Assembly: GCA_025266875.1 (NCBI GenBank)
Contig: JALLLT010000025.1
Span: forward strand, 248,001 to 312,000
Direction of reading: 5' to 3'
Source: Fennellomyces sp. T-0311
Taxonomy: Eukaryota; Mucoromycota; Mucoromycetes; Mucorales; Lichtheimiaceae
DNA: 64,000 bases
Shown here: in pieces, positions 46,860 through 58,939 of the stretch
Numbering within the stretch: the stretch's first letter is position 1
Layout: each line of letters starts with the position of its first letter
Made by a program: the position numbers and the translations under genes
Notes under the pieces: generated by a model
What the model was told of the DNA's origin: nothing
Seen by the model: the letters and a program-made list of their open reading frames with translations, nothing else
Database searches by the model: none

Positions 46860-48633
46860 TTACATTTCATTTTTAGAGGCCGTTCTTTTCTGGAAGCCAA
46901 TGTAGTAACATAAACGACCCGTTTCAGTACTGTGCTTGATCTTTTTAAAACTGCACTTGTCATGAACTTCATTCAGCTCTACCAGCTTATGCAGCTCGGG
47001 TATACAATCATCAGTAAGATCAACAAATTCGCCGAGAGAAAGAGAACAAAGATCTGGGTTGGACTTTAACTTCCGTATAATTGCTGTTATTCCCGCTGAT
47101 GAAACCAACGCGTGAGGTCCAAGGATACTGATCTTTTCAAGTGTAGTAATATCTGCCATGGCGCGAACGTCTTGATCTGTCATTCCACTCCAATACTGGA
47201 TACATATCTCCTTCAAAGTGCACCCTTGAGCCTGTGTTGAGAGATGCTCGAAGAGTTGCGCAAGTCTTCCGCGTGAATGGTCCAAGACGAGTATCAACAC
47301 ACGAAGATTCTTTAGCCGTGTAAAATATACGTAAAAGTCATTTGGTAACACATCACCAATACTCACAGAGACATATTCCACGGCTGAACACGACTGGAGC
47401 AATCTTGATACCTGATCTGTAGTCTACCCACCAGTATCATCCATAAAAGAAATACAGAGCGTCTTTAACTTGGGATATTGGCCGCGAACCAAAGAATACC
47501 AGTGTGTTGACTCCATCGTTATCCACCTCGAGATTCAATAGTTATAGTATGTCCTTATGCTTTGTCCATAAATGTGCGCCAGTTTGTAGTTTACTAATCC
47601 CTTGATGCGAACAATAGGACAGCTCTCTTAATCCACACCACAGTGATCGCTGTTTGGGTTCTGCTTTTCACGATCGCGGTGTTATTAAAGGGTGATTCAG
47701 AAATATGGAGCTCGCCAAGTTGCAAGCAGTGCTCTGTAACAAGCTCAGCAATATCAGGTGGGGTGCACGATATCCGAAGGGGCCGCAATTGGCGACATTG
47801 AGCGGTAAGCTGTCTTGAAATGCCGCTGTTGTTGCTCGTCGACCATATCATCAGCTCCTCCGATTTAAATATATCCATAACCAGCAGTCAACACCGAATT
47901 GTGGGGCCTTCACATAGTACAGCAAGCCGATTCAAGTTTCTGCATCCCACCATAATGGTGTCAAGGGGCAGTACATTGCTTCAACTTCCGGTCGTACGAA
48001 TTCGTTCAAGGTTGAGCTCCGTTCTTTGTGCTCCCGATGCTGATATCAAGCGCAATTGTGTATTCGAAAGACAATTACCTACTGAGCATGACAGTTCTGC
48101 TTCTTGTATGATTTACGGAATGTCAACGTTGTTACAGATCGGAGCATGTTTAGTGTTACGATCTTTGTGAGTATCTGACTTTGTTGTTCGGGTAGATCCA
48201 TGATGTCGGGCTCCTTCACATGACTGTATACTGACGGCAAAAGTCGATACACTCCGTTTCCATGCGCGTTATATTTAGCGACTCTCTATAGATCGGAGCA
48301 GGCTAATACTGACGTACGCCAGTTCCTTGGAACTAGCGTGTAGTTGAAACGCTTTTCGCTGCCACTGTCCATACCAACTAGCCAAATGAAGATCCTTGCA
48401 ATAACCTCGGGAGATATGACTGACACAAAATCCACCTTTGCCTCCCAGGAGCACTTTGCTACTTCTCTCATATCATACAGCACTGGCCAATACGATGGAG
48501 GGATTGTATATAAGCCATCTTCCAGCTCGCTGATAGCTAGCTTTGATTTTCCCTGCGCAATATACAGTTCACTAGTTTTCCCATATAGACCAGTATTGTT
48601 GTAGAAGACACGATACAACAAGGGATAATTCAT
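46860..48633 (-). pseudogene. Broken F-box / leucine-rich-repeat protein gene
   Basis: Three minus-strand pieces in order look like one F-box-LRR protein. 48633-48289 has a F-box-like core (VISPEVIARIFIWLVG, then YTLVPRNWRTSVLA). 47878-47594 has repeat-like text (CRQLRPLRI, LGELHISESP). 47540-46860 has Leu-rich units (YPKLKTLCISFMDD, LKNLRVLILVLDH, GCTLKEICIQY, LEKISILGPH). An in-frame TAG interrupts the third piece between MDDTGG and TTDQVSRLLQSC, and the first two pieces end in stops with no good splice join. F-box proteins act as substrate receptors for SCF ubiquitin ligases. A functional but oddly spliced gene is not fully excluded. Confidence 0.55.
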
Positions 48634-48708
48634 ACGGGAAGAGGCATAAAGGGAAAGGGTAACGTAGCAGAATATAATTTAACTACAGCAACCTACATGG
48701 ACATTATC

Positions 48709-49402
48709 TCAAAAAGAGCAGAAAGAGACGGTGTACTCAGTAGCAGCACTCGTATATGTAGAAGTGGCGCCATCGTACGCATACGAATAGGCCTCTGGGC
48801 ATACAGCTTCTACAGCCTCCGCGTTCTCATTAGGAGGGGAAGTGTCGAAATTATTACGTTCGCCAGCGCAGTAGAATTCATCTGTACCATAATAAGAACA
48901 GGTAGATCGACAACCACAAGTTCATTGGCGATGTTACACACCTCCATTTCCTCAGGATGGTCCGAAGGATCAATAGGTCCTATGGAAACTGAAATATTGA
49001 AACCATCAAATGACACGCCGTAGTTGTCGTTACCACCTTAGTCTGCAAACTACAATTTAATGCATTGTTAGTATTTGAAGCCAAATTATAGAAGCACTGA
49101 TGAAGAACTCACAGCTATTTCCGTTAATGAGGCCGGATCGAAGGCAGATGCAATAGCTTTGCATCTATCATCATCCTGCACAACCCTAAATATAGCAGCC
49201 CCTGCCAATCGTCGGCGAGGTCATACGTATGCTCGCCACCTTGCGTAACTTGCTGATCACCGGTCTCAGCTTGTCCGTTCTGAAGCTTGCCGACAGTGAT
49301 ATGACTAGCACAGCTGCTGTTGATAACAACTTGAACATCTTGGACGGCAGTAATTCCCAGAAGGATAGCGAAGGAAAAGGCCTTGAACGAAATAGTATGC
49401 AT
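48709..49402 (-). pseudogene. Thaumatin-like pseudogene
   Basis: Collinear with the intact gene at 44726-45463, including signal peptide (SFKAFSFAILLGITAVQ), ITVGKLQNGQ, the YDLADDWQG block, the intron at the same place, and DGFNISVSIGPIDPSDHPE. It carries at least four lesions: a one-base frameshift right after DDWQG, a TAA replacing the Trp-region codon in FAxxGGND after the intron, a deletion of about 25 residues after SDHPEE, and another frame change before GCRSTCSYYGTDE. The C-terminal block (CPEAYSYAYDGATSTYT) and a stop are still there. Several conserved Cys are also lost. Confidence 0.85.
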
Positions 49403-50264
49403 TGGATTAGTATGTCAACGAAGAGTGGATGATAAAAAACTCGTTGCCAGAAGTACTCGTATTTATATCCTTTTAATTGCGATATGTCGCCATTTTCTAA
49501 TAGTCCATACTCTTCTCTTTGCATACGTCTCACAGAATAGGATATTGAGAACGATGCTCTCCTGTAAACAGAACTTATCCTTAATACCGGCTTAAAAGCA
49601 GCGAATATTGTCCGAATATAGCCCGCAATCCGACAAAGTGTCCAATCATCCAGTACACTCTTTCACACTCAATTCATATCACTCTTCTTAACATATCCAA
49701 TAGTAAAATGTGGATACCTATTTTCATCATCGCCTTTACCATATCATGCTTTTAGCACTCCAATTCAATCATGACGACGGCAGCTTAACCTTGCTCAAGT
49801 GAATGCTTCCTGTCGGGTGCAGCATAACCTTTTGCTTTTCCTGCGGTTACACTAGGATTTTTTCCAGTGATTAATAATAGATGCACTTCTTAGTTCAAGT
49901 TAATAAGGTTCTAAATACGGTAGGGTAGACTGTATTTAAAGCCCTACAATAACCAGAATATCATTTACTACATACTTCATTGACCGACGAGTTCCTGTCG
50001 TCATATTTTTCAACTAGTATGAGAAGCTCAATAGCGTGAGAAGAATCGAACATTCTTGGTTACTGTACGTCCATAATGATATTTGGCTGTCGACAGCATC
50101 GTCGATCGACAGATTAACAGAGCGTGTAGGCTAATATCACGCATTATAATAAAGATGAGAAATGCAAACAATATCGAGTGATATATATGATTTTAGTCAC
50201 GTGTATTACTGGTAAAAAGAAATCTTCATTACGTATAAGCTACTGGGTTACATCATGTTTAAAA
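49403..50264. other. Intergenic, nothing recognised
   Basis: 860 bases, short frames only, between the pseudogene's 5' end and the AVL9 stop. Confidence 0.45.
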
Positions 50265-53198
50265 CTAGATATCATGAATATCTTTCTTTTCTAACGAATC
50301 ATCTCGGCCACCATTTGACTTGCTTGCTCCGGTGTTCTTGTTCTGTGTAGCCGAGAAAGGATACATCGCTCCAACATCTACAAAGGCTGAACTATCGTCA
50401 TCACTTGTGGCACCTGAAGAGGCCGTTCGACTGACGGGTGATCGAGCTGTATTCTCATGTTCTCCAGTTGGTGCCATTGATTCCTATACATCAACATGTC
50501 AGTGTAGAGTTAAAAGAAACGGATAATAGGATAGTAACCTCCATAGCTTGTGATATCTCTCTTTGCTTTCGGCTCAAAAATGACGAAAAACTCGAGAAAA
50601 GACGCCCTGCTTGCTGTGTCGTTGACTCTAAGACTGGTGATGTGGACTGATTTTCTCTAGTATTGCTGGCCACAGATGAGGCATCAGCAAATGAGGACCA
50701 TCGTCTGTTTTGGTCGATATGTTGCCGTTGACCTATATTCAGTGAAAGATGTCAGTAGCCAAGTCGTAGCAATCGTAATCTATATTGTATCGTTACCATA
50801 AGAATTTGCTGTATCCGCTGAGGATCTTCGAGGAGATTCATCCTGTACACCTTTTTCAAACTCGTTCCACAAGGCATCCATGCCCTTAATTAGCCTTGAG
50901 CGCCCACTTGATACTGCCTTTGCACTTCCTGAGACAGCTCGGGATAACGTGTTTCGTAGTGGTGCAAGGTTCTGTCTCAGTTGTAAATCGCGCAGCCGAC
51001 TAAATGCAATAGCAAACATTAGTTAAAGAACGGTGTCTTGACCTTTTTAACCCTACTTTGATAAAGTGTTTTGAATGTCTGTAATCGATATATTACCCAT
51101 ACCAGGATGCCCAGGCTCAACAATTTCATAAATTTCATGATCCGTATACTGGTTCCACAAGGCGAAGTTGCTTGTCTCGCGCCATGCCATTACCCAATTC
51201 ATCCCATAATCCGATAAGTAATTCTTTTCTAAGTGTTGCATCGAATGAGTCATTTTTACGCGGATTATCGACGGATATTGGTTCTTCTTACCACGGTCAT
51301 CGTCCCTCATAACTTCATCGTGTGGCTCTTGTTGATCATCCATTGTTTCAGGCAGCAAATTTGCATCCTGCGCATGCTTCATACTGGATAACATAGAAAG
51401 AATGTACTCTTCAAAACGTGCACGTAGATAATCATCGGATCCCAAGTAAGTGTTTTGTAGAGTACGGCTTGGATCTGTGTGGTTGCAGATAGAGAAATAA
51501 GAAACCTTCATCCTTCTTTATTCCTTATCTTTTACCTTTCTCATCCCAGGTATCATTGACCACTCTAACGATCTTCTCCATCCATCGACGATCAGCCATG
51601 GTTGGCCCTACGATGTTCGACAATTGCTGGTTATGGAATTCGAGAGAACCTGTTTCCACCTAGTGAAACAACGTCAACATATGCACTCTGGCGTGTGTGC
51701 ATATTATTATGAATCGACACTCACATTGACCAGTACATCGATTTTGATGTCACTTTTATGGTGAAAGAAAATCTGGTTCGTTGTACCGATAACGTAGGAG
51801 CGTGTTTTTTCAGAGGAAAGCATATCTATTTGTTGCAGTGGTAGGTATGGTTGGAAAAAAGATCCCTGATAAACAACGCTGATGAGTACTGTTTGATTTA
51901 ACCGATAAATTAGTCGCAACCTTCTCAAACAGCCGCAAAGGTAAGCCCATGAAGCGCAATAAGCTTTCCTTATTGCCATTCGTGAGCTCCTTTGCCTCTG
52001 TCGTCCGTAAAAATTTCTCTGAAGTATCGAGATCAGGATCACCGGAATCTTGTAGTGAACGGAGAAGACCTATGTGATATTGCAGTCAGAGACCCCTCAC
52101 AATCTGCGGATGAGCCAGATTATGCGTACCGGGAACTAGCGATATCAGGGAGTATTCGAAAGTACATAAGCGCTCGACCGGATAGCCGTAAAAAAGTATC
52201 TTTACTATCGATTAAGTATCTCATCCTGGAGCATCCGCTGTTCTCTTACCCGTTTTTCGAGTAGTAAGAGTTTTAAGAGCACCAAAGTTTTGCTTTTAAA
52301 CTTGTGTAACAACTCCCGCAGGGAAGTTCCCATATAAAGTGTAGAGTCATCAATGGGGCCACGATATGTTGTTTGGAGATTGTGGTATAGGTTCTGGCAA
52401 CAGATAAATTGGCATTTCAATCTACTGCGGATATACAACACTTACATAGAGAATATCCAATTGGGTGAAATCCTTCTGGTTGAACCATGCCGATGTAATG
52501 ACAGCTAGTTTTTGGCGTAGCGGACCAAAAATGGGCTTAAAAAAGGAAAAGGTTGACGGAACACTTCATTGACTATCGGAAACAGTTGGTTTACCTGGCG
52601 GGCGAGAATCACCACGGCTTTTTGTACGATCGACCGTGTTACATCGGGTGTTTTCACCAGCAGATCCTTTGTTATGCCCAAGGAAATTAAGGACCAACTT
52701 TCTTCAAGGCCAGCTTGTTATGCATTACCTACTTTGGCAGCAATTTGGCGATTACACGATATTCCAAACAAGGTACTCTCTGCAACAGGCCATCCGGGCA
52801 CCGGTGGCAGATGGAAATAGGCGAAATCCTCATCCTTTTGATGTGCCCCATCTATATAGCGGCGTATTTGTTACTATCGTTGCCAGTGTTTCGCACGCTG
52901 CATATATACCAGGTAATGCAAGAAACGGCAAAAAGCTCCATTCTTCGGGCACCGTTAATTTTTCCAGCAACTTTTGCTGGGCGTTATTGTCTTGCTGAGG
53001 TAGGGGTGGAACACAGAACTCGACAATGGGGCCATGAGCATGATGGAATCCCACCACCAGTAAGGCGGCAATCAGCGAATCTCTGTTTTCCGTGCTCTGC
53101 GGTTGAAGTGTTGTTGCATTCGTTGTACTTTGATTTTTGTCCATGCAGTGAACCGGTGAATTGCGCTGTAAACCTGGAGTTTGAATTTCGTGGTGCAT
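50265..53198 (-). CDS. AVL9: Avl9 family protein (late secretory pathway, DENN-like)
   Basis: Thirteen exons (53198-52910, 52851-52733, 52666-52595, 52535-52446, 52393-52250, 52199-52130, 52069-51921, 51865-51725, 51659-51536, 51474-51057, 50999-50797, 50732-50539, 50483-50265) join to 743 aa. N-terminal landmarks are VVGFHHAHGPIVEFCVPPLP and EEWSFLPFLALPDGAHQKDE, then LFGISCNRQIAAK, VQKAVVILARQPIFGPL, LVLLKLLLLEKRILFYG (the classic Avl9 helix-strand), LLRSLQDSGDPDL, and YLPLQQIDMLSSEKTRSYVI. The later SDYGMNWVMAWRETSNF and a basic amphipathic region also fit. The last 150 residues are Ser-rich and disordered. Avl9 has a DENN-type fold and acts in exit from the Golgi; in yeast it is needed when one exocytic route is blocked. 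A second in-frame ATG at 53144 (MDKNQ) could be the real start. Confidence 0.93.
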
Positions 53199-54276
53199 GC
53201 AGTGGCCTTTATCCTAAAGCAGCTGTGACTTTGGTGGCCTTCGCAGTAAGCGAGATGGGGCTCAAACATAGGTTGTCTGGGATACGACTTTCTCAAGACT
53301 TTGTATCGAGCCACTGACAGCTACAGAGAGCTGTATACTCAGTCATCTGTGCAAACCTCCCGGTGCGTGCGTGCGTACGCATGAAGCTGGAAATCTGAGC
53401 TCCACAACAAAGTGGTATAGCGAGTACAGATCAGATCTATCCATATCCATTATCCACTATTCAATGTTCGGTAGTCTCTATACGTAGACTCCTAAAAAGA
53501 TCACTATCGGTCGATTCTCAGAGTGCATATAGTACAGAAGCAATAATGGTAAACGATCGAATCATATGATAAGCCTACGAACAATGCCTTATTTAAAGAA
53601 GCTGAGGATTTCTACCAACTGTGCTACAAGCATTTCAAACACGAAATAATAATAGGGTCTCGGGTGTTTGCGCCTCGTTCAGGGTTGAAGTGAAAAGTAC
53701 AGAAGTAGGAGGCGCAGCAAAGCACGTAGTTATACATCATCTGTGTACGCACTTCGATGCATACTTTCGGAAGCGGTAACCTTGCTCCAGTACTTAAATC
53801 TGTAATTTGAATGCATTATGCTTTTCTGCGATCGGACGCGCAGCCTGCTTTAGAGTACTCAACTGCAGTATCCGTCGACTTTATGAAGAGCTGTAGATAC
53901 TTGCTTAGCAATAGATACATTGTCCGTTTTGTGGTGTTTTTTAGGGAATGTTGCGAACTGGTGTGATAGCCTAGCTCAATTCAAGTGCGGCCTATCGTCA
54001 GGGCTGAATCCTGGGTAACTGTTGCCATGCAGCAAATTATTAGTCTGCTGACTGTTAAGCTCGCCCCGTCTCTCCTAACAAGACGATTATCCCATAGACT
54101 TTGTAAGAGATAGGATCGATGAAGAACTATGCTTAAGACCGGATGATGTCAAGGGATAGGGAACGGAGGAACGGGTTCCAGATCCGAAGCTGCACGAGTG
54201 ATTCGATCTGATTGGATAATCACTAAAAAAATCTTTTGCGGGCAAGAGACACAGCGACTTCTTTTCGTTCAACAAA
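53199..54276. other. Intergenic between AVL9 and TMA7
   Basis: Shared divergent regulatory region of about 1.1 kb. No gene or repeat recognised. Confidence 0.5.
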
Positions 54277-54647
54277 ATGTCCGGTAGACAAGGTAATTCT
54301 AGAACGAGATCTAACGTTGGATGCGCAATCAATCTCATACGATTTGGTTTAAGGTGGAAAGCTCAAGCCTCTCAAGCAGGGCAAGAAGAAGCAGGCTGAT
54401 TTGGACGATGTATGTAAATGGTGTTTCCGAAAGAGACCTTTTATAAACGAGTGAACTTTAGGACGACGTTGCCTTCAAGAAGAAGCAGCAAGAGGAGGCC
54501 AAGAAGTTGAAGGAAATGCAACAAAAAGCTGCCGGCAAAGGACCTTTGTGTAAGTCTCCAATCATGTTTTTCGGGGGGAGAGAACGGAGGTCACTAAATT
54601 CGCAAACCGTAGTGAGCGGTGGTATCAAGAAGAGTGGCAAAAAGTAA
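54277..54647 (+). CDS. TMA7: Translation machinery-associated protein 7
   Basis: Four short exons (54277-54292, 54354-54409, 54462-54549, 54613-54647) give 64 aa, the standard TMA7 size, although no single exon would be called as a gene. The sequence begins MSGRQGGKLKPLKQGKKKQA, has an acidic break DDDDVAFKKKQQ, a Lys/Glu helix, and the family's invariant end AAGKGPL then SGGIKKSGKK. TMA7 associates with ribosomes and influences translation; molecular detail is scarce. Highly charged and basic overall. Recognised from the full-length match, so confidence is high despite size. Confidence 0.95.
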
Positions 54648-55155
54648 ATGCCGCGGCTACCATGGCGATCAAGGCCAACAATCTTGTTTTGACAGGTTCT
54701 GACTAGTTTGGTGCTTTTCGAGGATCATGCCTAGAAAGCAAGTTGTAACTTGGCTTCCAATAAACCATAACGTTGTGTATATCTGTGTACAACGTAAGCA
54801 AGCTTGACGTACTTGGATCTTGATTTCGGTCGGTGCACCAGTTCACCATGCGACACCGAGTGATAAAAAGGAGGAGAAAATGCATGGAGGAGTGGAAAAT
54901 ACTGGGAGAAAGAGGGGGGTAGCTTAGGATCATGCGACACATCCCCGCACTGACAATAATGAAATTGCTGTGCAAATGCTCTAAATCCCATGCAAGTGTC
55001 AGATGCCGAATCTTCGTCTGGGGGGAGCTGAAGGGGCTTGTGAACAGGTCTGATGAGAATAATGAAATGCTCGCGAGGGGTGGCAAACATTAAAAGGTGG
55101 GTGCTGTTCGCGCTTTTTGTCAAATTACTCTTCTTTCTTTCACGAAACATACAGT
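54648..55155. other. Intergenic, nothing recognised
   Basis: About 500 bases between TMA7 and GGPP synthase. A 127-codon minus-strand frame crosses it but shows no domain. Confidence 0.45.
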
Positions 55156-56572
55156 ATGCTCACAACCACACAGCTTCAAGGTCTCATGCCCGCTGGCATT
55201 GCCAATCTCAATACCAATTTGCGCCTCAATGTCAATCCTGAGGAAGGTGGCGAACCTATTAGAAAAGAGAAGGAGCAGGTAGTGAATAATTGAGGGCGAT
55301 CCATCATATTTGTGCATACTAATAATATGTTATTGACATAGATTCTGCTTGAACCTTACGAATATCTTATTGCCAATCCAGGCAAAGATGTCCGTAGCAA
55401 GATGATTGAGGCGTTCAATGTCTGGTTACAAGTTCCAGCGGATGATCTGCTAGTGATTACCAAAGTTATTGGAATGCTACACAGCGCAAGTTTATTGTAC
55501 GGTCACTTCGAAAGAAACATCTGCATTTGTTACTAAGTCTCCAATTCTTGCATAGAATCGATGACGTAGAAGACGATTCCGTATTGCGCCGTGGTGCACC
55601 AGCAGCTCATCATCTATTTGGACTTCCTCAAACTATCAACTGTGCCAATTACGTCTACTTCCTTGCCCTAGGAGAAATCAACAAACTCAATAATCCGGAG
55701 ATGGTTAAAATCTATACAGGTAAAACAATGAAATGGGACGCGCATATACATCACTGTTGCTAACCCCCTTTTCTCCAAATTAGAGGAATTGATCAACCTT
55801 CATCGGGGCCAAGGTAAACAAAATTACGCTTGGTGTAACCATGGATTTTCAGCTTACATTTTCGTTCTGATAGGTATGGAACTTTACTGGCGAGACACGG
55901 TTACCTGTCCAACTGAGGAGGAATTTATCGAAATGGTGGATAACAGTAAGTTATATTTTTCTAATCACACCTCTTTTCCAATAGCGTGAACTAATTTAAT
56001 GCTGTAGAAACTGGTGGTCTTCTACGCCTGGCTGTTAAGCTGATGCAGGCTGCAAGCAGCTCTAAACAGTACGTTTACTCTTCGTCACTACCATTTTTTT
56101 GTTGATACAAATAGCTGTGCTTCAAATAGAGATTACACAGGTCTCGTTAACAAGATTGGCATCCACTTTCAAGTCCGAGACGATTACATGAACTTACAGT
56201 CGCAACAAGTAAGGACACTATTTATATTTCTTTGCACGTTGGGAAACCTTTATTTACTTGGAACCGTAATAATAGTACGCCGATAATAAGGGCTTCTGTG
56301 AAGACTTGACGGAAGGCAAATTTTCATTCCCCATCATCCACTCGATTCGCACTGATACTCAGAGCCGACAACTACTGAACATTCTGAAGAAGCGCAGCAA
56401 CTCTCTCGAATTGAAGCAGTATGCGCTGCAGTTGTTGCAGCGTACAAATACATTTGAATACTGCCGACAGTTCCTGCATAACATTGAGCAAGAAGCACGT
56501 CATGAGATTAAAGAGCTTGGAGGCAACCCCAAACTCGAGAAGATTATGGACTCGCTCAACATTCCCATGTAA
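55156..56572 (+). CDS. BTS1: Geranylgeranyl diphosphate synthase
   Basis: Eight exons (55156-55278, 55342-55496, 55556-55719, 55784-55813, 55874-55945, 56008-56068, 56130-56208, 56276-56572) encode 326 aa. Class I prenyltransferase motifs are all present: [40 protein letters not shown] with the first Asp-rich motif, [26 protein letters not shown], the second Asp-rich region FQVRDDYMN, and [11 protein letters not shown]. It condenses farnesyl and isopentenyl diphosphate to C20 GGPP for protein prenylation and carotenoid or other terpenoid synthesis (the carG role in related fungi). The residues before the first Asp motif (SASLL) lack bulky aromatics, as expected for a C20 enzyme. A broken paralogue lies at 61940-63234. 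Confidence 0.96.
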
Positions 56573-58075
56573 CAGAGTACATGGTTTCTTTTTGGAATTA
56601 TAGCCAATCGCTGGATCGTTTTTTATTTATTTTAATAAATATATGTATATATCAATCTGTCGTTTGTCCAGTTCCACTAGTGAAGCATGATTTAAAGTTA
56701 CATATTACGTACGGGATGTTCAGACTTGACATTGTGACGCCTAGTTCTTCTTCCGCCCAGTAGTCAAAGTATTTAGGCTCTGGCTTTCTCATGTTTGCAG
56801 TTTGGATAAGCCTTCTTTTTGCCATATAAAAATAAATGTTTCATCTTTGCTTGATAAATACGTACAAACGATACTTCCAATGTATAAGCTTATAATTGCT
56901 TTGGATTTAGTTTATTGGTATATACTTATTATGGGAGATGCTATGCACGGTAATGGTACTTTTCGTTCTTTCCCAGGATACCACTGTGGTGTGAACAGAA
57001 GTATGAACGTTTTCGTTAACAAAACAGCATTTACATTGGTACAAAGATTTTTATAGCAGTCATTGATGTGCTTGGTGTTTATCAGAAAAAGTCTCGTAGG
57101 CACCTATTTTCCTCCATAATTATGGTCCTTGATTGGTGCTTTGTTGGTGTCACACGTCAGCTGATTGGTTTCATACCATTATTTGAGCTGTGGGGCTTGA
57201 ATGACCTTTAAGTTATAGAGGATATGCTTAGCTCAAATATTGGGCTCAGGTATCACAGAACGGCTAAGAAATAGCATTCCCTAACTATCATATCCACCAT
57301 ATAAAGTGGTCTTATGGTGTTACTCATAGAAGTATGTCAAGTTTAATAAATGATACTATTTATATAGTGTAGCTAAGCATATGTACTAGATTAGTTGCCA
57401 TACTTTGGGCAGTTCTGCTTTTGTTATTTCCAGGACACCCATATGCTTGCATACAAAACCCGAGGTATGAGTGTCCAAAAAAAGAGAGGCCAAAAACGTT
57501 CCCTCTTACGGCTATGTGGAAAGTCATGTGGTATATTGTTGGAGTGCAAAAGAGACGATGCTCTGACCAATCTTTTTATTCATAGAAAAATGGTAAACAT
57601 GGAATATCATTAGAACTCACTTGCAGCCTGTTGACCTCTTAACGCGTTTGACTCACGATTTCCGCCATTCAAGCGTTGCCCCCTACTAATGCTGTCAGTC
57701 GCCTCACATCAGCCGATGAAACTATCCTATATTGATGAAAGCGATATTTACATCTTAAAACAAAGCTTAATGTTCACGTAAAAATCTGCAATAAGTTTTG
57801 GTGGAGCTTACCATGATAGAGTAACAGAAACCCTGCAATCTATTAAAAGCATGTCTATCGAGATTCATGTTCGTTTACTTTATTGTCTGTATGCAAAATT
57901 GCCTTCAGCTTACAATCTACTCTAGGATAACTGTAATGGGTTTACTTGAACACGTAAGATTAGACAATCGACTTACAAGTCATTAAACAGTAAGAAGGCC
58001 GGTTTTTGCCTGTTAAGATAATTTGCTGTACGCTGCTTTTTAAATTGCCCCTCTTTCACTCTACACAAACACACA
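56573..58075. other. Intergenic, nothing recognised
   Basis: 1.5 kb of AT-rich sequence; only chance frames seen. Confidence 0.45.
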
Positions 58076-58423
58076 ATGGAGAACTCAATGTTCAAGTTTA
58101 GCAGCAAGCCACTGAGCACTCGAGTGAGGAAAAAGCACAAATGCGGTTGTGGTGGACAGTTTACCTCGAAAAACCGCACTCGCCACCTGGGAACTGAGAA
58201 GCATCTCGATTACTTAAATGACAGGATCGCAAAAGGACTACAAGTACCTAACATTGAGATTCCACGGTGCCGTACCGATGAGCAACATTTCGAAAATAGA
58301 CCCAACACCAGTGGTGAAAACTCTGAGTCAAGTAATCCTTTGCAAGAAGTCAAAATCGGAAGCCCTAAACAAGATGATTTTGACAACGCAGAACAGAATA
58401 AAGTGACTCTGATAATACCATGA
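58076..58423 (+). CDS. Small zinc-finger-like protein (115 aa)
   Basis: An uninterrupted frame with a clean ATG after CACAAACACACA. Residues 20-46 form a C2H2-like finger of a distinctive type: KHKCGCGGQFTSKNRTRHLG then TEKHLDYL, that is C-x-C, a Gly-Gly turn, N-x-x-R-H and T-x-x-H. The remainder is polar and probably disordered. Single fingers with this C-x-C...RH-x-x-T-x-K-H layout are found in proteins of mobile elements and large DNA viruses as well as in cellular proteins, so the origin cannot be told. It sits at the edge of a region full of decayed ORFs. A function in nucleic-acid binding is only an inference. Confidence 0.5.
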   Translation: MENSMFKFSSKPLSTRVRKKHKCGCGGQFTSKNRTRHLGTEKHLDYLNDRIAKGLQVPNIEIPRCRTDEQHFENRPNTSGENSESSNPLQEVKIGSPKQDDFDNAEQNKVTLIIP

Positions 58424-58939
58424 ATCTTACCCTTGACGATTCCCCCCTGCTGCTGTTGTCGATTGTTTCAGGGCCGTGAATACTGGAATCATATTTGATA
58501 TAATATTGCAGGATTACCTAAGGCATATATAACCATGAGTGAACTCTCTTTATCGAAAAAGGAACGAGATGATGATATCAACGACAATGTGTGAGAATCC
58601 TTCACCGTTTGTCGAACGATCTAACGAATCCATCATACGTTTTTTTTTTTGGCATCGGTTGCTTGAGCAACAAATCCGTACCATCCGTACGGTAATCAGC
58701 TGTGTTTAGTCTGCGTGCGCTGTTTGACAATGATGACCGGCTTTCCGCTCGACGGGTCAAGGGACAAATTCTTGCATTGTGAAAGATGTGATCAATACGG
58801 TTCGCGAGGACCCTGAGTTGACAGCCCCGACTATGCACTGAGTAACGAAATATGAGAGTGATAAAGGCAACGGAGTTTCCCAACTCAAGATGATCAGTAA
58901 AGAAAAGACAATCGGGGTCACAAGAAAGAGAGAAGGAGA
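58424..58939. other. Decayed sequence
   Basis: Coding-like text in broken frames on the plus strand (for example LRALFDNDDRLSARRVKGQI at about 58705-58770), interrupted by several stops. No intact gene. Confidence 0.3.

Noticed and set aside
54703..55150. Overlapping minus-strand ORFs of 127 and 139 codons before GGPP synthase
   Set aside because: Two frames open over the same stretch with no recognisable features; likely chance.
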